Origin: an uncultured Desulfobacter sp.
GTDB lineage: Bacteria > Desulfobacterota > Desulfobacteria > Desulfobacterales > Desulfobacteraceae
Assembly: GCF_963666145.1 (NCBI RefSeq)
Contig: NZ_OY762614.1
Span: 5,570,501 to 5,634,500, forward strand
DNA: 64,000 nucleotides
Direction: 5' to 3'
Shown: positions 52,164 to 61,812 of the stretch, piece by piece
How the letters are laid out: every line of letters starts with the position of its first letter
Numbering within the stretch: position 1 is the first letter of the stretch
Translations under genes and position numbers: made by a program
The notes under the pieces: generated by a model
What the model was told of the DNA's origin: nothing
Database searches by the model: none
What the model saw: the letters and a program-made list of their open reading frames with translations, nothing else

Positions 52164-55079
52164 TTAACGATGCCATGCTGAGACTTTTCTTGGGCAATGC
52201 TTCCAGTTAAAGCCGTGGAATTTATTTTTCTTTTCAAATGCCGTTTCATCCGCATCAATCTGATATACGGTGGTTGTTCCGCTGATTTCGTTGGCCACGG
52301 CCAGCATATTTTGTCCGGTGGGACTCTGGGCAGCCGGGATAAAGGTCAAGCCCTCGGGGCCCAGATCTCCTGCTGTGCCTTCTTCGGCAACACCGTCAAA
52401 ATTGCGGTTATTGAGGTACTGGACAAATTCAGGCGCCTTGGGGTCGGTGATATCATACACCATGATGCCGGAAACCCGCTCAAGACCCAGGAACAAAAAG
52501 GTTCGGCCATTGATGGTGCCAATCGTCAAACCCTCGGGTTCGGGGCCTTTGTCATCACTTCGGCTGTCAAAGGAGTCATTCTCATCATTGTTGCTGTTAA
52601 AATCAAAGGGCAGGGCGGTAGCTGTGAGCTGTTCCAGCTGGTCCCCGCTGTCAAACACCATGGCAAGCCTGTTGCCCGTGGCGGATAAAATGCTGAAAGA
52701 CCGGGCACCATACGCATATAATCCGTCATAGTCACCGTCACCATCCCAGTCGCCTAAAGTCGATGTGATTTTAAGTTTGCCCAGCTTCTCTTTTTTCTGG
52801 AGTGTTTCGGCATTCGGGAATTGATCCGGGTCAAGCTCAATATCTGCAACGGTGGTCTCTTCACTGAATCCATCATAATCACGGGAGTCTCCTTCATTGG
52901 CCGTCACCAGGAACTGGTGTCCCCGGACCTGATACGCACCAATGGCGTCGGGCTGGTACATGCCGAACAGGTTGTCATAGGTGGTAATATTGATGGCATC
53001 ATCCTTGTTGGAGGCATCCAGGCCGTTGCCTGAAATGTTGTGCGCTTTAAACTCCATGGGATAAATACCGATAATCTGACCGCTGTTTACATTGAGCACA
53101 GCCACGGCATTGTTCTCCTGCAGGGTCACCCATGCAAGGGCACTGTTGGCGGATACGGTAATGTATTCGGGTTCCAGGTCCTGGGCCACAGTGGCATCAG
53201 GGCCGAAAATGCGAACGCCTTTGGCTGTTAACTGACGTTTCTGGTAGTTGAATCGTTTAAATTCTGCGGTTTTAACCCGGGCACGTTGAACACCTCTGGA
53301 TATATCAATAATGGAGACGGAACCTTCAGGGTCTATATCATAATCGTCGCTGGGTTCACCTTCATTGGCCACAAGGACTTTTTTGCCGTTCGGGGTAAAG
53401 GTCACCATGTCGGGCAGGGCACCCACCGTGACTTTTTTGAGGAAGGTGCCGGCTGTGTTAAAGAAAACCACCACACCATTATCCTGTTTTACTTTCGCCT
53501 GAACAGCGGCGGCCAAAAGGCCGTTATGAACCGCCACGCTGTTTACACCACCGCCGTAAGACGCCAGATCAATGGTGAAGGCTTTGGATGGATTTTCTGG
53601 GGCTGTGGTGATATCCAGGGCATCAATGGTGTTGTCCAGCGCATTGGTCACAAATAAAAGGCCGGTCTGTGCGTCAAAGGCCACGATCTCTGCGGCCCCT
53701 TCGTCAAACTCGCCACTTGCGTAAGTGCCCAGAACATTTAATTTGATTTTCGGATCAAGGCTGATAAGCGCACGGTTGTCTGTGGGTTCAAGATCGGTCC
53801 ACAGCGCATAGAGCATTTGTCCCAGATACTGTACAGAGGCGTCGCTGCTGCCCATATACCCGTGAATCAGCGCTAAAGTTGCTTGGTCAGGTTTTTCATC
53901 CCCTGTGTAGTGGGCAGCAAATGCGTCGGCCACGTAAGGGGATAGAGCTTGTGCCGTTGCAGCATCCACCCCGTATGAGGAGGCCAGAAAGCTTTGGGCA
54001 AGGTTTATCAGCCCTTCGTAGAGGTAGTTGTTGGCATATTCAGCAAATGAGTCAAACTGCGCTTCATCATCAAGGCCGGCGTTATAGTCATAATCAATGT
54101 CTGTAATGTGACGGGTCTCTATCTGGGCGGCATTGTTCCCGTGCAGGGTTACAATGCGGTAGGGGCAGGGGGCGGTGACAAGGGAGCCTGTTTCGATATC
54201 ATAGAGTACCGCGTCATCGGTGGTGCCTGTTGTTTTGGTGATGTCATTGGCATGGTAATGGCCTGTGAATACGATTTTAAGTCCGGCATCGGCCAAGGTG
54301 CCGGCCACGGTTTCATAATCGTCAATCACATAGTCTGCAAAAGCTGTGGCCTGGCCAGCGTAGTGCTCGGTCATGCCGTGATGCTGGAATGCGACTACTT
54401 GTTTGCCGGCAGCTTTAGCCCGTTCAACCACACCGGCAGCCCAGGCCAACGTGGTCTGGCTGAAAGCACCGCTGGTTTCAGGAGAGCCTTGGACCAGGTT
54501 GTCATCATATTTGCAGGAGTCCAGGGAGATCAAAACCACCCCGGGCACTGCCTCAACCGCATAACTCAACGAGTCAGAGTCATGCATGGTAGCTTCACGA
54601 TAACCAAAATCAGCATAGATGGCTGCAAATTGTGCGGCAGACACATTATTAACGGCCGTTGCGACTTCACCATCGTAGGATGCGGCGTGGGGATTGTTGA
54701 TATCGTGGTTGCCGGGTGCCACAAATACAGCTATTCCGGCATCTTCCAATTGTTTTAAATACGCGGCAAATTCCTGGTGGCTAATTAAGGCGCCATCTTT
54801 GGTCAGGTCGCCCGGAACGATAACAAAATCAATGGGGCTTTCGGTATTTGCTGCAATGATTTTTTCTATCACAGCCTTGGTCAATGCCTCACTTTCACGG
54901 ATCAGCTTGCGGTCCTGGGCCAGGTACGTTTCAAAGGCCGTGCCTTCGGTGCCAAGATCCGTATCATAATAATGCGGATCGGAAAAAACCGCAAACCGGA
55001 CGGCAGCAAATGCCTTGACCGAAGGCGCTCCGAGCAGAAGAACGGCTGTTATCAAAACAGCGAACAGACGCGGGAACAT
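52164..55079 (-). CDS. Secreted metallophosphoesterase fused to choice-of-anchor I beta-propeller
   Basis: 971 aa. Signal peptide (LFAVLITAVLLLGAPSVKAF). A calcineurin-like phosphoesterase domain follows to about residue 420, with the metal-ligand motifs FAVFSDPHYY, IVPGDLTKDG, APGNHDIN, FQHHGMTEHY and FTGHYHAND. From about 445 to the end is a YVTN/choice-of-anchor-I-type beta-propeller (GAAEIVAFDAQTGLLFVTNA, FTPNGKKVLVANEGEPSDDY, VTANEGDSRDYDGFSEE, DDKGPEPEGLTIGTINGRTF). It ends VYQIDADE plus a short basic tail. It is probably periplasmic or extracellular and may hydrolyse phosphate esters or nucleotides. The two halves are usually separate proteins. It is convergent with the TonB receptor. 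Confidence 0.88.
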   Translation of the reverse strand: MFPRLFAVLITAVLLLGAPSVKAFAAVRFAVFSDPHYYDTDLGTEGTAFETYLAQDRKLIRESEALTKAVIEKIIAANTESPIDFVIVPGDLTKDGALISHQEFAAYLKQLEDAGIAVFVAPGNHDINNPHAASYDGEVATAVNNVSAAQFAAIYADFGYREATMHDSDSLSYAVEAVPGVVLISLDSCKYDDNLVQGSPETSGAFSQTTLAWAAGVVERAKAAGKQVVAFQHHGMTEHYAGQATAFADYVIDDYETVAGTLADAGLKIVFTGHYHANDITKTTGTTDDAVLYDIETGSLVTAPCPYRIVTLHGNNAAQIETRHITDIDYDYNAGLDDEAQFDSFAEYANNYLYEGLINLAQSFLASSYGVDAATAQALSPYVADAFAAHYTGDEKPDQATLALIHGYMGSSDASVQYLGQMLYALWTDLEPTDNRALISLDPKIKLNVLGTYASGEFDEGAAEIVAFDAQTGLLFVTNALDNTIDALDITTAPENPSKAFTIDLASYGGGVNSVAVHNGLLAAAVQAKVKQDNGVVVFFNTAGTFLKKVTVGALPDMVTFTPNGKKVLVANEGEPSDDYDIDPEGSVSIIDISRGVQRARVKTAEFKRFNYQKRQLTAKGVRIFGPDATVAQDLEPEYITVSANSALAWVTLQENNAVAVLNVNSGQIIGIYPMEFKAHNISGNGLDASNKDDAINITTYDNLFGMYQPDAIGAYQVRGHQFLVTANEGDSRDYDGFSEETTVADIELDPDQFPNAETLQKKEKLGKLKITSTLGDWDGDGDYDGLYAYGARSFSILSATGNRLAMVFDSGDQLEQLTATALPFDFNSNNDENDSFDSRSDDKGPEPEGLTIGTINGRTFLFLGLERVSGIMVYDITDPKAPEFVQYLNNRNFDGVAEEGTAGDLGPEGLTFIPAAQSPTGQNMLAVANEISGTTTVYQIDADETAFEKKNKFHGFNWKHCPRKVSAWHR

Positions 55080-55117
55080 AATTTTCTTCCTTTTTATTCT
55101 ATGGTTAAAATAATTTA

Positions 55118-55149
55118 GTCCCGCAGAAGGGTACGCTCTTCTGCGGGAC
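55118..55149. repeat. 12-bp perfect hairpin in the phosphoesterase leader
   Basis: GTCCCGCAGAAG, an 8-base loop, then CTTCTGCGGGAC, 40-70 bp upstream of the phosphoesterase start. No T-run on either side. It could be an RNA-stability element in the 5' leader. Confidence 0.5.
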
Positions 55150-55593
55150 CAGTTTTAATTTCTTGTAAAATTTGATGGTTCCGCTTTTATCCCTGGCGTA
55201 AAATACCAGGGTTTTATTTGGTTCGTGTTTATTTTTGGATAGACGGAATATTTTGAAAGCTTTAGAAAAAGTCTGCTGCTTAGTTATCAGATAGGCTTTT
55301 CAGATGGGGAGGGTTTTAGGACTGAAACCGGTCAGAAAGGGAGATATAGGTATTTTTCAACTTCGTGGGATCTATATCGCGGAAATTTTAAAACGTTAGA
55401 TAGTTATTCTTTGCCAGAGCCGTGAATGAGTTGGTTGCAATAGTAACCGTTGCACATTCATCCAGCGCACTCCAGATTAAGGTTGTTTAGCAAGCATTTT
55501 AATGTTGCAGAAGGGGACATAAAACAGACCTGGGCATTGAGACCACGGTCAAAAAGGCCATCAATAGTTGACATCATTGTGCTTAAACGCTGT
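55150..55593. other. Intergenic stretch, nothing recognised
   Basis: About 440 bp without a credible gene, hairpin terminator or known RNA motif. It presumably holds the promoter for the minus-strand phosphoesterase gene, but no clear promoter boxes were found. Confidence 0.5.
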
Positions 55594-55755
55594 TTATAAT
55601 GCCGATTCCAGCTCATTTATCGGTTCACCGCAAAATGGGCATATTTTCATTTGATTATCTTCTATGGTTCCCTCAAAAAAGAACCAATCCCCGCCGCATT
55701 CTGATTCGTAATGATTTTCATTGGCATCAACGATTTTCCAATCACATTTTTCCAT
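55594..55755 (-). CDS. Small zinc-ribbon-like protein (53 aa)
   Basis: A 53-residue frame starting MEKCDWKIVDANENHYESEC, with single Cys residues at 4 and 20 and a CPFC pair at 39-42 (KICPFCGEPIN). The layout CxW ... Y.s.CG..F.F..G ... CPFCG is that of short zinc-ribbon proteins found across Proteobacteria. Function unknown. The upstream base composition is A/T-rich with a weak AGGA 11 bp before the ATG. It stands alone between the phosphoesterase and the cold-shock gene. Confidence 0.7.
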   Translation of the reverse strand: MEKCDWKIVDANENHYESECGGDWFFFEGTIEDNQMKICPFCGEPINELESAL

Positions 55756-56126
55756 ATTTCCATCCTGTCTGTTATAGAAGTTAACATTTAACTTTACAGC
55801 AAAAGGAGATAACTAAAAGCGAAAGAGAAACCCACACTCATTCAGTTACTATGGATTTGATTATACATTCTTTGAATGTCTTTGATGGGAATCAAGGTGA
55901 TAAAATATTGATCCCATAATTTCGGTTCAAGCGAAAATTCATTCTAATACATATTGCAGCGTAATACAAATTTGTTGTATGGGTTGGTTCAATTTTGCCG
56001 GGGATTGTTGAACCCAAAAGGATCAAATCACCATACATCACCACATATCAAGGGATGGATTTCGTAAAGGAAGAAGTTCCCAAACAATTTCTCGTCCGGG
56101 AACTTTCTAACAAATTATACCGCTGA

Positions 56127-56330
56127 CTATAAAGCGGTTACATTTACTGCAGAAGGCCCTTTCTTGCCTTGTTCAATATCGAATGAAACACGCTCCCCTT
56201 CTTTCAAGGATTTAAAGCCTGATTTATTGATGGCAGAATGATGCACGAAGACATCTTTTCCTCCATCATCTTGTTCGATAAATCCAAAACCTTTTGAGTC
56301 ATTAAACCATTTCACTGTGCCTGTAGCCAT
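56127..56330 (-). CDS. Cold-shock protein (CspA family)
   Basis: 67-aa nucleic-acid-binding beta-barrel with both RNP motifs (KGFGFIEQ and VFVHHSAI) and the typical opening GTVKWFNDSKGFGFI and ending KKGPSAVNVTAL. It acts as an RNA chaperone in the cytoplasm. A leader of about 110 nt separates it from a sigma-70-like promoter, as for other csp genes. Confidence 0.95.
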   Translation of the reverse strand: MATGTVKWFNDSKGFGFIEQDDGGKDVFVHHSAINKSGFKSLKEGERVSFDIEQGKKGPSAVNVTAL

Positions 56331-56442
56331 ATTGGCGATCTCCTGTATTGGAAATAAATAAAATGAGTTTCAAGCTATTCTGATCCTATTCGGGGAATTG
56401 CATTTTAAATACTTGTGCTTTACTTGAAACAAAGATTTTATA

Positions 56443-56472
56443 GCTATAGATTGGAATACCAGTGAAAGTCAA
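56443..56472 (-). promoter_or_regulatory. Sigma-70-like promoter of the cold-shock gene
   Basis: On the minus strand TTGACT (56472-56467) and TATAGC (56448-56443) are 18 bp apart, giving a leader of roughly 110 nt before the cold-shock start. Confidence 0.5.
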
Positions 56473-56612
56473 GTAATAAATGGCGATTTAAGTCTTCCTT
56501 TAGGTCCGCTAAATTTTTTTTTATATGAAAATACCAATGAGTTGCTAATGTTCTTTTATGCTTTGTTGTGGGGCGAGCCTGGGTGCTGATAGACCAGGTC
56601 GGCCCACGGCCG

Positions 56613-57440
56613 TTATAAAAATATTTCCGGCTCTTTTCTATCCTGGCAGTTTTGATGTAGCGCTTGAATAGCGGATTGAAAATTCGGTTCGTTCATTTGC
56701 CTTGCTTCTTCCGGACAGATCCTCACACATGCAAAGCATATAAGACATTGCCACCTATCTGTCTGAGTTAGATCTTCAGAGGAAATTGCTCCAGTGGGAC
56801 ACACATCGGCACATTGTCCGCACCTTGTGCATTTTGATACGTCTGTTTCAGGGGTTAGGGCTACCATTGATCGTGCTTCTTTGATCATATTCAGATGTAC
56901 AGGCTCGATATATGGAGACTGACCGGGAATTGTAATAGCTGTTAAATGCCCAGATGATTCCACATGTTGCAGTTTTTTTCGAATCGCGACACCAAATTCC
57001 TGCGCTTTTCGGATATCACTGTCATCAGGGCGATTTGGTGCAATCGGATAAGTCGTTGATGAATATGAATGCTCGGCGACAAAGGCGCCGCCGGCTATGG
57101 GAATAAATTCAGCATCAACGGATATATCATGTAATTCTTTGAGGGCATCTTCAAATGCCCTGTTTCCATATACTGCAACTAGCACAACAGGTGTCTGCGC
57201 GGCGTTCAATGAAGTTAAGTAGGGTAAAATTTCCTCTGGTACACGACCGTAATATACGGGCGTTGCAAGAATAACAATATCATCTTCGCTAAATGATGGT
57301 TGTTCCCCGCGTTGCGACCTTTTAGTTATATCAATTATCTCAAAGAATTCAGGATGAATGCCCTGGGTAATATTTTCTGCAATTGTCTTTGTTGTCCCGG
57401 TTGGCGAGAAGCATAGACAACGAACTGATTTGATTTTCAT
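56613..57440 (-). CDS. EFR1-family flavodoxin/ferredoxin fusion
   Basis: 275-aa soluble electron carrier. The N-terminal flavodoxin-like domain (about 1-170) begins VRCLCFSPTGTTKTIAENIT, the FMN-phosphate loop, and includes DIVILATPVYYGRVPEEILP. The C-terminal bacterial ferredoxin domain has two [4Fe-4S] motifs (CTRCGQCADVCPTGAI and CLICFACVRICPEEA). Proteins with this layout transfer electrons in anaerobes; the partner is unknown. A Shine-Dalgarno-like AAGGAGG lies 7-8 bp before the ATG. Confidence 0.92.
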   Translation of the reverse strand: MKIKSVRCLCFSPTGTTKTIAENITQGIHPEFFEIIDITKRSQRGEQPSFSEDDIVILATPVYYGRVPEEILPYLTSLNAAQTPVVLVAVYGNRAFEDALKELHDISVDAEFIPIAGGAFVAEHSYSSTTYPIAPNRPDDSDIRKAQEFGVAIRKKLQHVESSGHLTAITIPGQSPYIEPVHLNMIKEARSMVALTPETDVSKCTRCGQCADVCPTGAISSEDLTQTDRWQCLICFACVRICPEEARQMNEPNFQSAIQALHQNCQDRKEPEIFL

Positions 57441-57514
57441 TTAATGCCTCCTTGTTTAAACTGATAACACGTTATGCTGTCATTTCTTTTATCGTTTGCC
57501 AGACCTCAAGACGC

Positions 57515-57970
57515 CTAGTCCATCACATAAGGTTCCAGGTCGCTGGAATCAACATCGTTTTCGGATATGGCCGTATATTGAACGGATGCGCCGGACTCAT
57601 GAACCGCTTCGGGGTTGCCTGAAACCAAAAAATGAAATGAGGGAAGCGCCCGGCCTTCAGCCAGCCGTCGGTAGGCGCAGGTGTCGGGCAGCCATCGGTA
57701 TTGCGGTATTAAATCCACTGTAAGCTGGATGCACTCCGGCACCAGGTCGGCGCGGTTTTCGTAGTCAGAGCACCTACATTCATCAATGTCCAGCAACCGG
57801 CAGGCCACATTGGTGTAGCAGATTTCGCCGGTGTCTTCATCTTCAAGTTTGTGAAGGCAGCATCTGCCGCATCCGTCACACAGCGACTCCCACTCTTCCT
57901 GGTTCAACTGGTGAAGGGATTTGGTTTTCCAGAACGGCTGTTTTGAGCCCTTTTTTTTTGTCATAAGCAT
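57515..57970 (-). CDS. YcgN-like cysteine-cluster protein
   Basis: 151 aa, UPF0260/YcgN family: WESLCDGCGRCCLHKLEDED, YTNVACRLLDIDECRCSDYE, VPECIQLTVD, YRWLPDTCAYRRLAEGRALP. Eight-plus conserved cysteines suggest an Fe-S or zinc site; the family's function is not established. A start at the second Met (MTKKKG) is equally possible. Genes on both sides are on the same strand but not tightly spaced. Confidence 0.88.
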   Translation of the reverse strand: MLMTKKKGSKQPFWKTKSLHQLNQEEWESLCDGCGRCCLHKLEDEDTGEICYTNVACRLLDIDECRCSDYENRADLVPECIQLTVDLIPQYRWLPDTCAYRRLAEGRALPSFHFLVSGNPEAVHESGASVQYTAISENDVDSSDLEPYVMD

Positions 57971-58038
57971 CCTGCTATTTCACTGAATAGGGTTTTCCCA
58001 CGCGGCATTGGGTCATAACGGCTTTTTTTCGGCTTGAT

Positions 58039-58896
58039 TTATACGTTTTTTATTACGGCGGAGAAATCTTCATCTCCACAGTCGTTCTGTCGGGCTTTGA
58101 TATAAGCGTTGTTTGCCGCAGCGCTTGTATAAAGAGGCTGACCATGGGCATCCCCCAGCAGCAATGCAAGGCGCATATCCTTTTGCATATGTTTCAAAGG
58201 AAAGGCCGGCGAGAAATTTTCTTTCATCATAAGGGGGCCTTTGAGCTGAAACATGGGGCAGGTGATGGCTCCCTGGGCGATTACATCAAGGATATCCGCT
58301 TTTCCCAGTCCGATTTTATCCCCAAGGTTGAGTCCTTCAGCAAAGGCCGTCATCATGGTTCCCATGATCATGTTAATGACCAGTTTCATCTGTGCCCCCT
58401 GGCCCATCGTGGGAAAATAGAAGGATTTTTTCCCCATGATATCCAATGCGTCAGCGGCATCCTCATAGAGCGACTGGTCTCCGGCACAAAGAAACACCAG
58501 GGTGCCGTCCTCTGCCGGTTTTTTGCTGCCGGAGACAGGTGCCTCAAGAAACCGGCCGCCCTTTGCCTTAACAGCGTTGCAGATTTCGTTGGACGTATCG
58601 GCATCAACCGTTGAAATATCAACGTAGGATTTTCCTTTTGAGATTCCCTCCAGCACGCCGTTTTTGCCAAAGCAAATGGCTTTGGCTGCTTTGGGATCAG
58701 AAACCATGGCAAAGGTGATATCGCAATTTGCAACCACCTCAGCCGCAGTTTGCCCCTGTTTGGCTCCCAGTTCCGTAAGCGGTTCGCAGGCTGTAGCAGT
58801 CCGGTTCCAGACCGTCACATCAAATCCTGCATTGATTAGATTGGTTGCCATGGCTTTTCCCATAATACCGAGTCCCAAAAATCCGTATGTAGTCAT
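58039..58896 (-). CDS. 3-hydroxyisobutyrate-dehydrogenase-family reductase (GLYR-like)
   Basis: 285-aa beta-hydroxyacid dehydrogenase. N-terminal Rossmann motif GFLGLGIMGKAMATNLI, followed by VTVWNRT (Asn-Arg favours NADPH), substrate-site motif RFLEAPVSGSKKPAEDGTLV, catalytic Lys in GAQMKLVINMIMGTMM, and LKHMQKDMRLAL near the C-terminus. These match glyoxylate/succinic-semialdehyde reductases of this family. The substrate is likely a short aldehyde acid. Monocistronic or with the downstream gene; function by family only. Confidence 0.9.
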   Translation of the reverse strand: MTTYGFLGLGIMGKAMATNLINAGFDVTVWNRTATACEPLTELGAKQGQTAAEVVANCDITFAMVSDPKAAKAICFGKNGVLEGISKGKSYVDISTVDADTSNEICNAVKAKGGRFLEAPVSGSKKPAEDGTLVFLCAGDQSLYEDAADALDIMGKKSFYFPTMGQGAQMKLVINMIMGTMMTAFAEGLNLGDKIGLGKADILDVIAQGAITCPMFQLKGPLMMKENFSPAFPLKHMQKDMRLALLLGDAHGQPLYTSAAANNAYIKARQNDCGDEDFSAVIKNV

Positions 58897-58998
58897 ACGT
58901 TCCTCCTACAATTATTTCGTTTTTATATTTATTGGCTTGTGCCTGTCCAAAGCCTGCTTGCCGCCCAATAGGCTCTGTCCGTAAATGTGTCTCAATTT

Positions 58999-60120
58999 TT
59001 AAGCATTCAAGACAAGCCATTTTTTTAAGAGCAGATCCTGAATCATATATTTCCCATTTTTCACTAAAATTTCTTTTTCAGACAGACTTTTCAAGCATCT
59101 GGTGACAATAGAGGCGGTTTTTATACTTACAGTGGTCAGCGCTTCTGCGGCAAAAAGATTTTGGCCGTCATTGATCAATACCAATTTCAGTGTTTTTTTC
59201 TGATTTGTCGATAGATTATCCCACAGCGTTTGATATTCTAAATGTTTTTGATCAATCATGTGTCGTTCAATTGTATCGATCATCTCTTCATTCCAGGGCG
59301 TATCTTGCAGTTCTCGCCATAGAAAAAAACAGAACAATTGAATATACATGGGGTGATTCCTAAACTGTTCAACAATTTTTGTTAAATTTGTTTTTCCAAT
59401 GGAAAAATTTCCTGTATCAAATAAATGTTCCATCCAGGGGATGTAATGTTTCGTTTCAATCTCTTTAAGCGGGTAGCTTGCCGCCTGTTGATAAAACGCT
59501 CTGTTCTGGGACTGGAACATCGCTGTAAGTATATGCTGCTGACTGCCGGAGAATATATAGCAAATATTAGTGTGTTGCTGAACATAAGATCTTAACTGCT
59601 TTTCAAACGCATCCGCATTGGTATATTTGGCAACTTCCTGAAATTCATCAAACGCAATGACAATTTTTCGTTTTGCAGAAAATTTTTCAAGCAATTCCAT
59701 GAGATTTTTCAGGACCAGGGTCTCATTTGCCGCGTTGAATGTCGGGGTGATGGTCGGTGAATTGGTATTGGGGTCAATGCCTACCTGAAACGAAAATTTA
59801 TCAATGCTGTTTTTTAATAATTTAAAAAGTTTATCCGTACTCGTTTCCAGGACATTCAATTGTTGAAAAATCCGAGTCAGAAATTCTTTTTCAGAGGTCG
59901 TGCCATACAGATCAATATAAAGCGTCCCAATTTCCGAAGACTGATTTTTAATATTGAGAAACACCTGTTTGATCAATGAACTTTTGCCGGTTCGTCTATG
60001 GGAATACAACAATACGTTTTGGGAAGTTCTGATAAATTCTAACAACTCTTCCTGTTCTTTTTTTCGATTACAAAAATGAGGTCCGGTGACAATATTGCTA
60101 TAGGTGAATGGATTATTCAT
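58999..60120 (-). CDS. Archaeal-type AAA ATPase with C-terminal winged helix
   Basis: 373 aa from MNNPFTYSNIVTGPHFCNRK at 60120 (AGGAG 6-10 bp upstream); a start 21 bp earlier is less likely. P-loop ATPase of the STAND-like archaeal ATPase family: NVLLYSHRRTGKSSLIKQVF (Walker A), KIVIAFDEFQEVAKY (Walker B), CYIFSGSQQHILTAMF (sensor 1). The C-terminal part resembles a winged helix (LTTVSIKTASIVTRCLKSLS). Such proteins are widespread orphans, often linked to mobile DNA or stress; no function can be given. Confidence 0.88.
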   Translation of the reverse strand: MNNPFTYSNIVTGPHFCNRKKEQEELLEFIRTSQNVLLYSHRRTGKSSLIKQVFLNIKNQSSEIGTLYIDLYGTTSEKEFLTRIFQQLNVLETSTDKLFKLLKNSIDKFSFQVGIDPNTNSPTITPTFNAANETLVLKNLMELLEKFSAKRKIVIAFDEFQEVAKYTNADAFEKQLRSYVQQHTNICYIFSGSQQHILTAMFQSQNRAFYQQAASYPLKEIETKHYIPWMEHLFDTGNFSIGKTNLTKIVEQFRNHPMYIQLFCFFLWRELQDTPWNEEMIDTIERHMIDQKHLEYQTLWDNLSTNQKKTLKLVLINDGQNLFAAEALTTVSIKTASIVTRCLKSLSEKEILVKNGKYMIQDLLLKKWLVLNA

Positions 60121-60215
60121 TTCAACTCCTAAATTACACAAAGTAGTATAGCTTTGTTTGTATATAAAATATTACACTTTATGCGTAAAATCAATAAGGA
60201 GGTTTTAGAAGGAAT

Positions 60216-61793
60216 CTAAGAAAGATGCTCCGTCCAACCGGACAAGGCTTTTGCTGTAATTTGGCCATCCAGCGCAGAAGAGACAATTCCGCCGGCGTAG
60301 CCCGCACCTTCTCCGGCGGGGTAAAGGTTCTCTATCTCAGGATGGCTGCGGCTTTTGGGGTTTCTTGGAATACGGACAGGGGAGCTTGTCCGGCTTTCGA
60401 CTGCCAGAATTTGGGCCGTTTCAGTGATAAATCCCCTCATTTTCCGGCCGAATGCTTCAAAACCTTGCTTCAAGGCATCTGTAATAAATGGCCCCAGGAC
60501 TTCTTTGACAGGGTAACTTACCGTGCCCGGAAGATACGATGTCCTGGGGAGCCTTTTTGAAAGCTTGTCCGAAAGAAAATCAGGCAACCGCTGGGCCGGG
60601 GCCGCCATGGTTCCGTTACCTGCCTCGAATGCTTTTTTTTCAATTTCCTGCTGAAAGGCGAGGCCAGCCAGAGGTCCTTTATCCCTATGGTGGTGCCAGA
60701 GGCGTTCGTCAACGGTCACAACGATACCCGCATTGGCATTGGGCATGTTGCGTTTTGAGTTGGACATACCGTTGAGAACAAGCTCGTCGGAAGAGGTTGC
60801 TGCGGGTACGATCATGCCGCCCGGACACATGCAGAAGGAATAAACCCCAGCCTGGTTGAACTGTCCGGAAAGGAAGTAGCTTGCAGTGGGCAGATTAAAC
60901 TTGCCGGCATGGCGGCCATACTGGATTGTATTGATCAACTCCTGGGGATGCTCAACCCGAACGCCCATGGCATAGGGTTTGGCTTCGAGCAGAATCCTCT
61001 TTCGGTTCAGCAGATAATAGATGTCCCGTGCTGAGTGCCCAGTGGCAAGGATCACGGCATCGGCTAAATATTCTTTTTCCTTTGTTCTGACACCTTTAAT
61101 CGTATTTCCAGATTTGATCGTCTCTCCAGATAGGATAAGATCAATGACGCGTTCATTAAAATGAATTTCACCGCCGTTGTTGAGTATGGTTTCACGAATG
61201 GCCGCAATGATTTTAGGCAGCTGGTTGGAACCGATATGCGGATGCGCATCAATCAAAATATCCGGGGATGCGCCATGCTGAACCAGAAGACAAAGAATAT
61301 CACGGATGTTTCCGCGTTTGGTGGAACGGGTATAAAGCTTTCCGTCACTATAGGTTCCGGCCCCGCCTTCTCCAAAACAATAATTGGAATCCGGGTCGCA
61401 GATACCGTTGATGTTCAGTGGTTTGAGATCAAAACGACGGTTTTTGACATCCTTGCCGCGTTCAATGATGACCGGCCTGATATTGTTCCGGATTAATTCC
61501 AGCGCAGCAAAAAGGCCTGAAGGCCCGCTTCCAACAATGGCCACTCTTTTTTTACCGGTAACAGGTCTGAACGGCACGGGTTCAAAAAGGTTTGCTTCCG
61601 GTTCTCCGCAGAAGATTTCAACCTTTAGGACATACAATGGATTCTTTCCCCGGGCGTCCAGAGATCTACGGAGCACGCGAATGCCTGAGATCTCCTGCCC
61701 ATCCAGGGACAATGCCATGGCAGCCGCTTTTATTTGTGCATCCCGGTTATGGACCGTTTCCGGTGACAGTTTGATGGTGACGGACTGGTTCAA
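60216..61793 (-). CDS. FAD-dependent dehydrogenase (COG2509-type)
   Basis: 525-aa flavoprotein. A small N-terminal domain (to about residue 80) precedes the dinucleotide-binding motif RVAIVGSGPSGLFAALELIR. Then come CFGEGGAGTYSDGKLYTRST, DAHPHIGSNQLPKIIAAIRE, AVILATGHSARDIYYLL and the C-terminal FAD contact NLYPAGEGAGYAGGIVSSAL. These match the family of uncharacterised NAD(FAD)-utilising dehydrogenases. The role is unknown; a reductive step in cofactor or lipid metabolism is possible. It lies 19 bp after the radical SAM gene stop and is probably cotranscribed. Confidence 0.9.
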   Translation of the reverse strand: MNQSVTIKLSPETVHNRDAQIKAAAMALSLDGQEISGIRVLRRSLDARGKNPLYVLKVEIFCGEPEANLFEPVPFRPVTGKKRVAIVGSGPSGLFAALELIRNNIRPVIIERGKDVKNRRFDLKPLNINGICDPDSNYCFGEGGAGTYSDGKLYTRSTKRGNIRDILCLLVQHGASPDILIDAHPHIGSNQLPKIIAAIRETILNNGGEIHFNERVIDLILSGETIKSGNTIKGVRTKEKEYLADAVILATGHSARDIYYLLNRKRILLEAKPYAMGVRVEHPQELINTIQYGRHAGKFNLPTASYFLSGQFNQAGVYSFCMCPGGMIVPAATSSDELVLNGMSNSKRNMPNANAGIVVTVDERLWHHHRDKGPLAGLAFQQEIEKKAFEAGNGTMAAPAQRLPDFLSDKLSKRLPRTSYLPGTVSYPVKEVLGPFITDALKQGFEAFGRKMRGFITETAQILAVESRTSSPVRIPRNPKSRSHPEIENLYPAGEGAGYAGGIVSSALDGQITAKALSGWTEHLS

Positions 61794-61812
61794 CGATTGA
61801 CTCCTCTATTTT

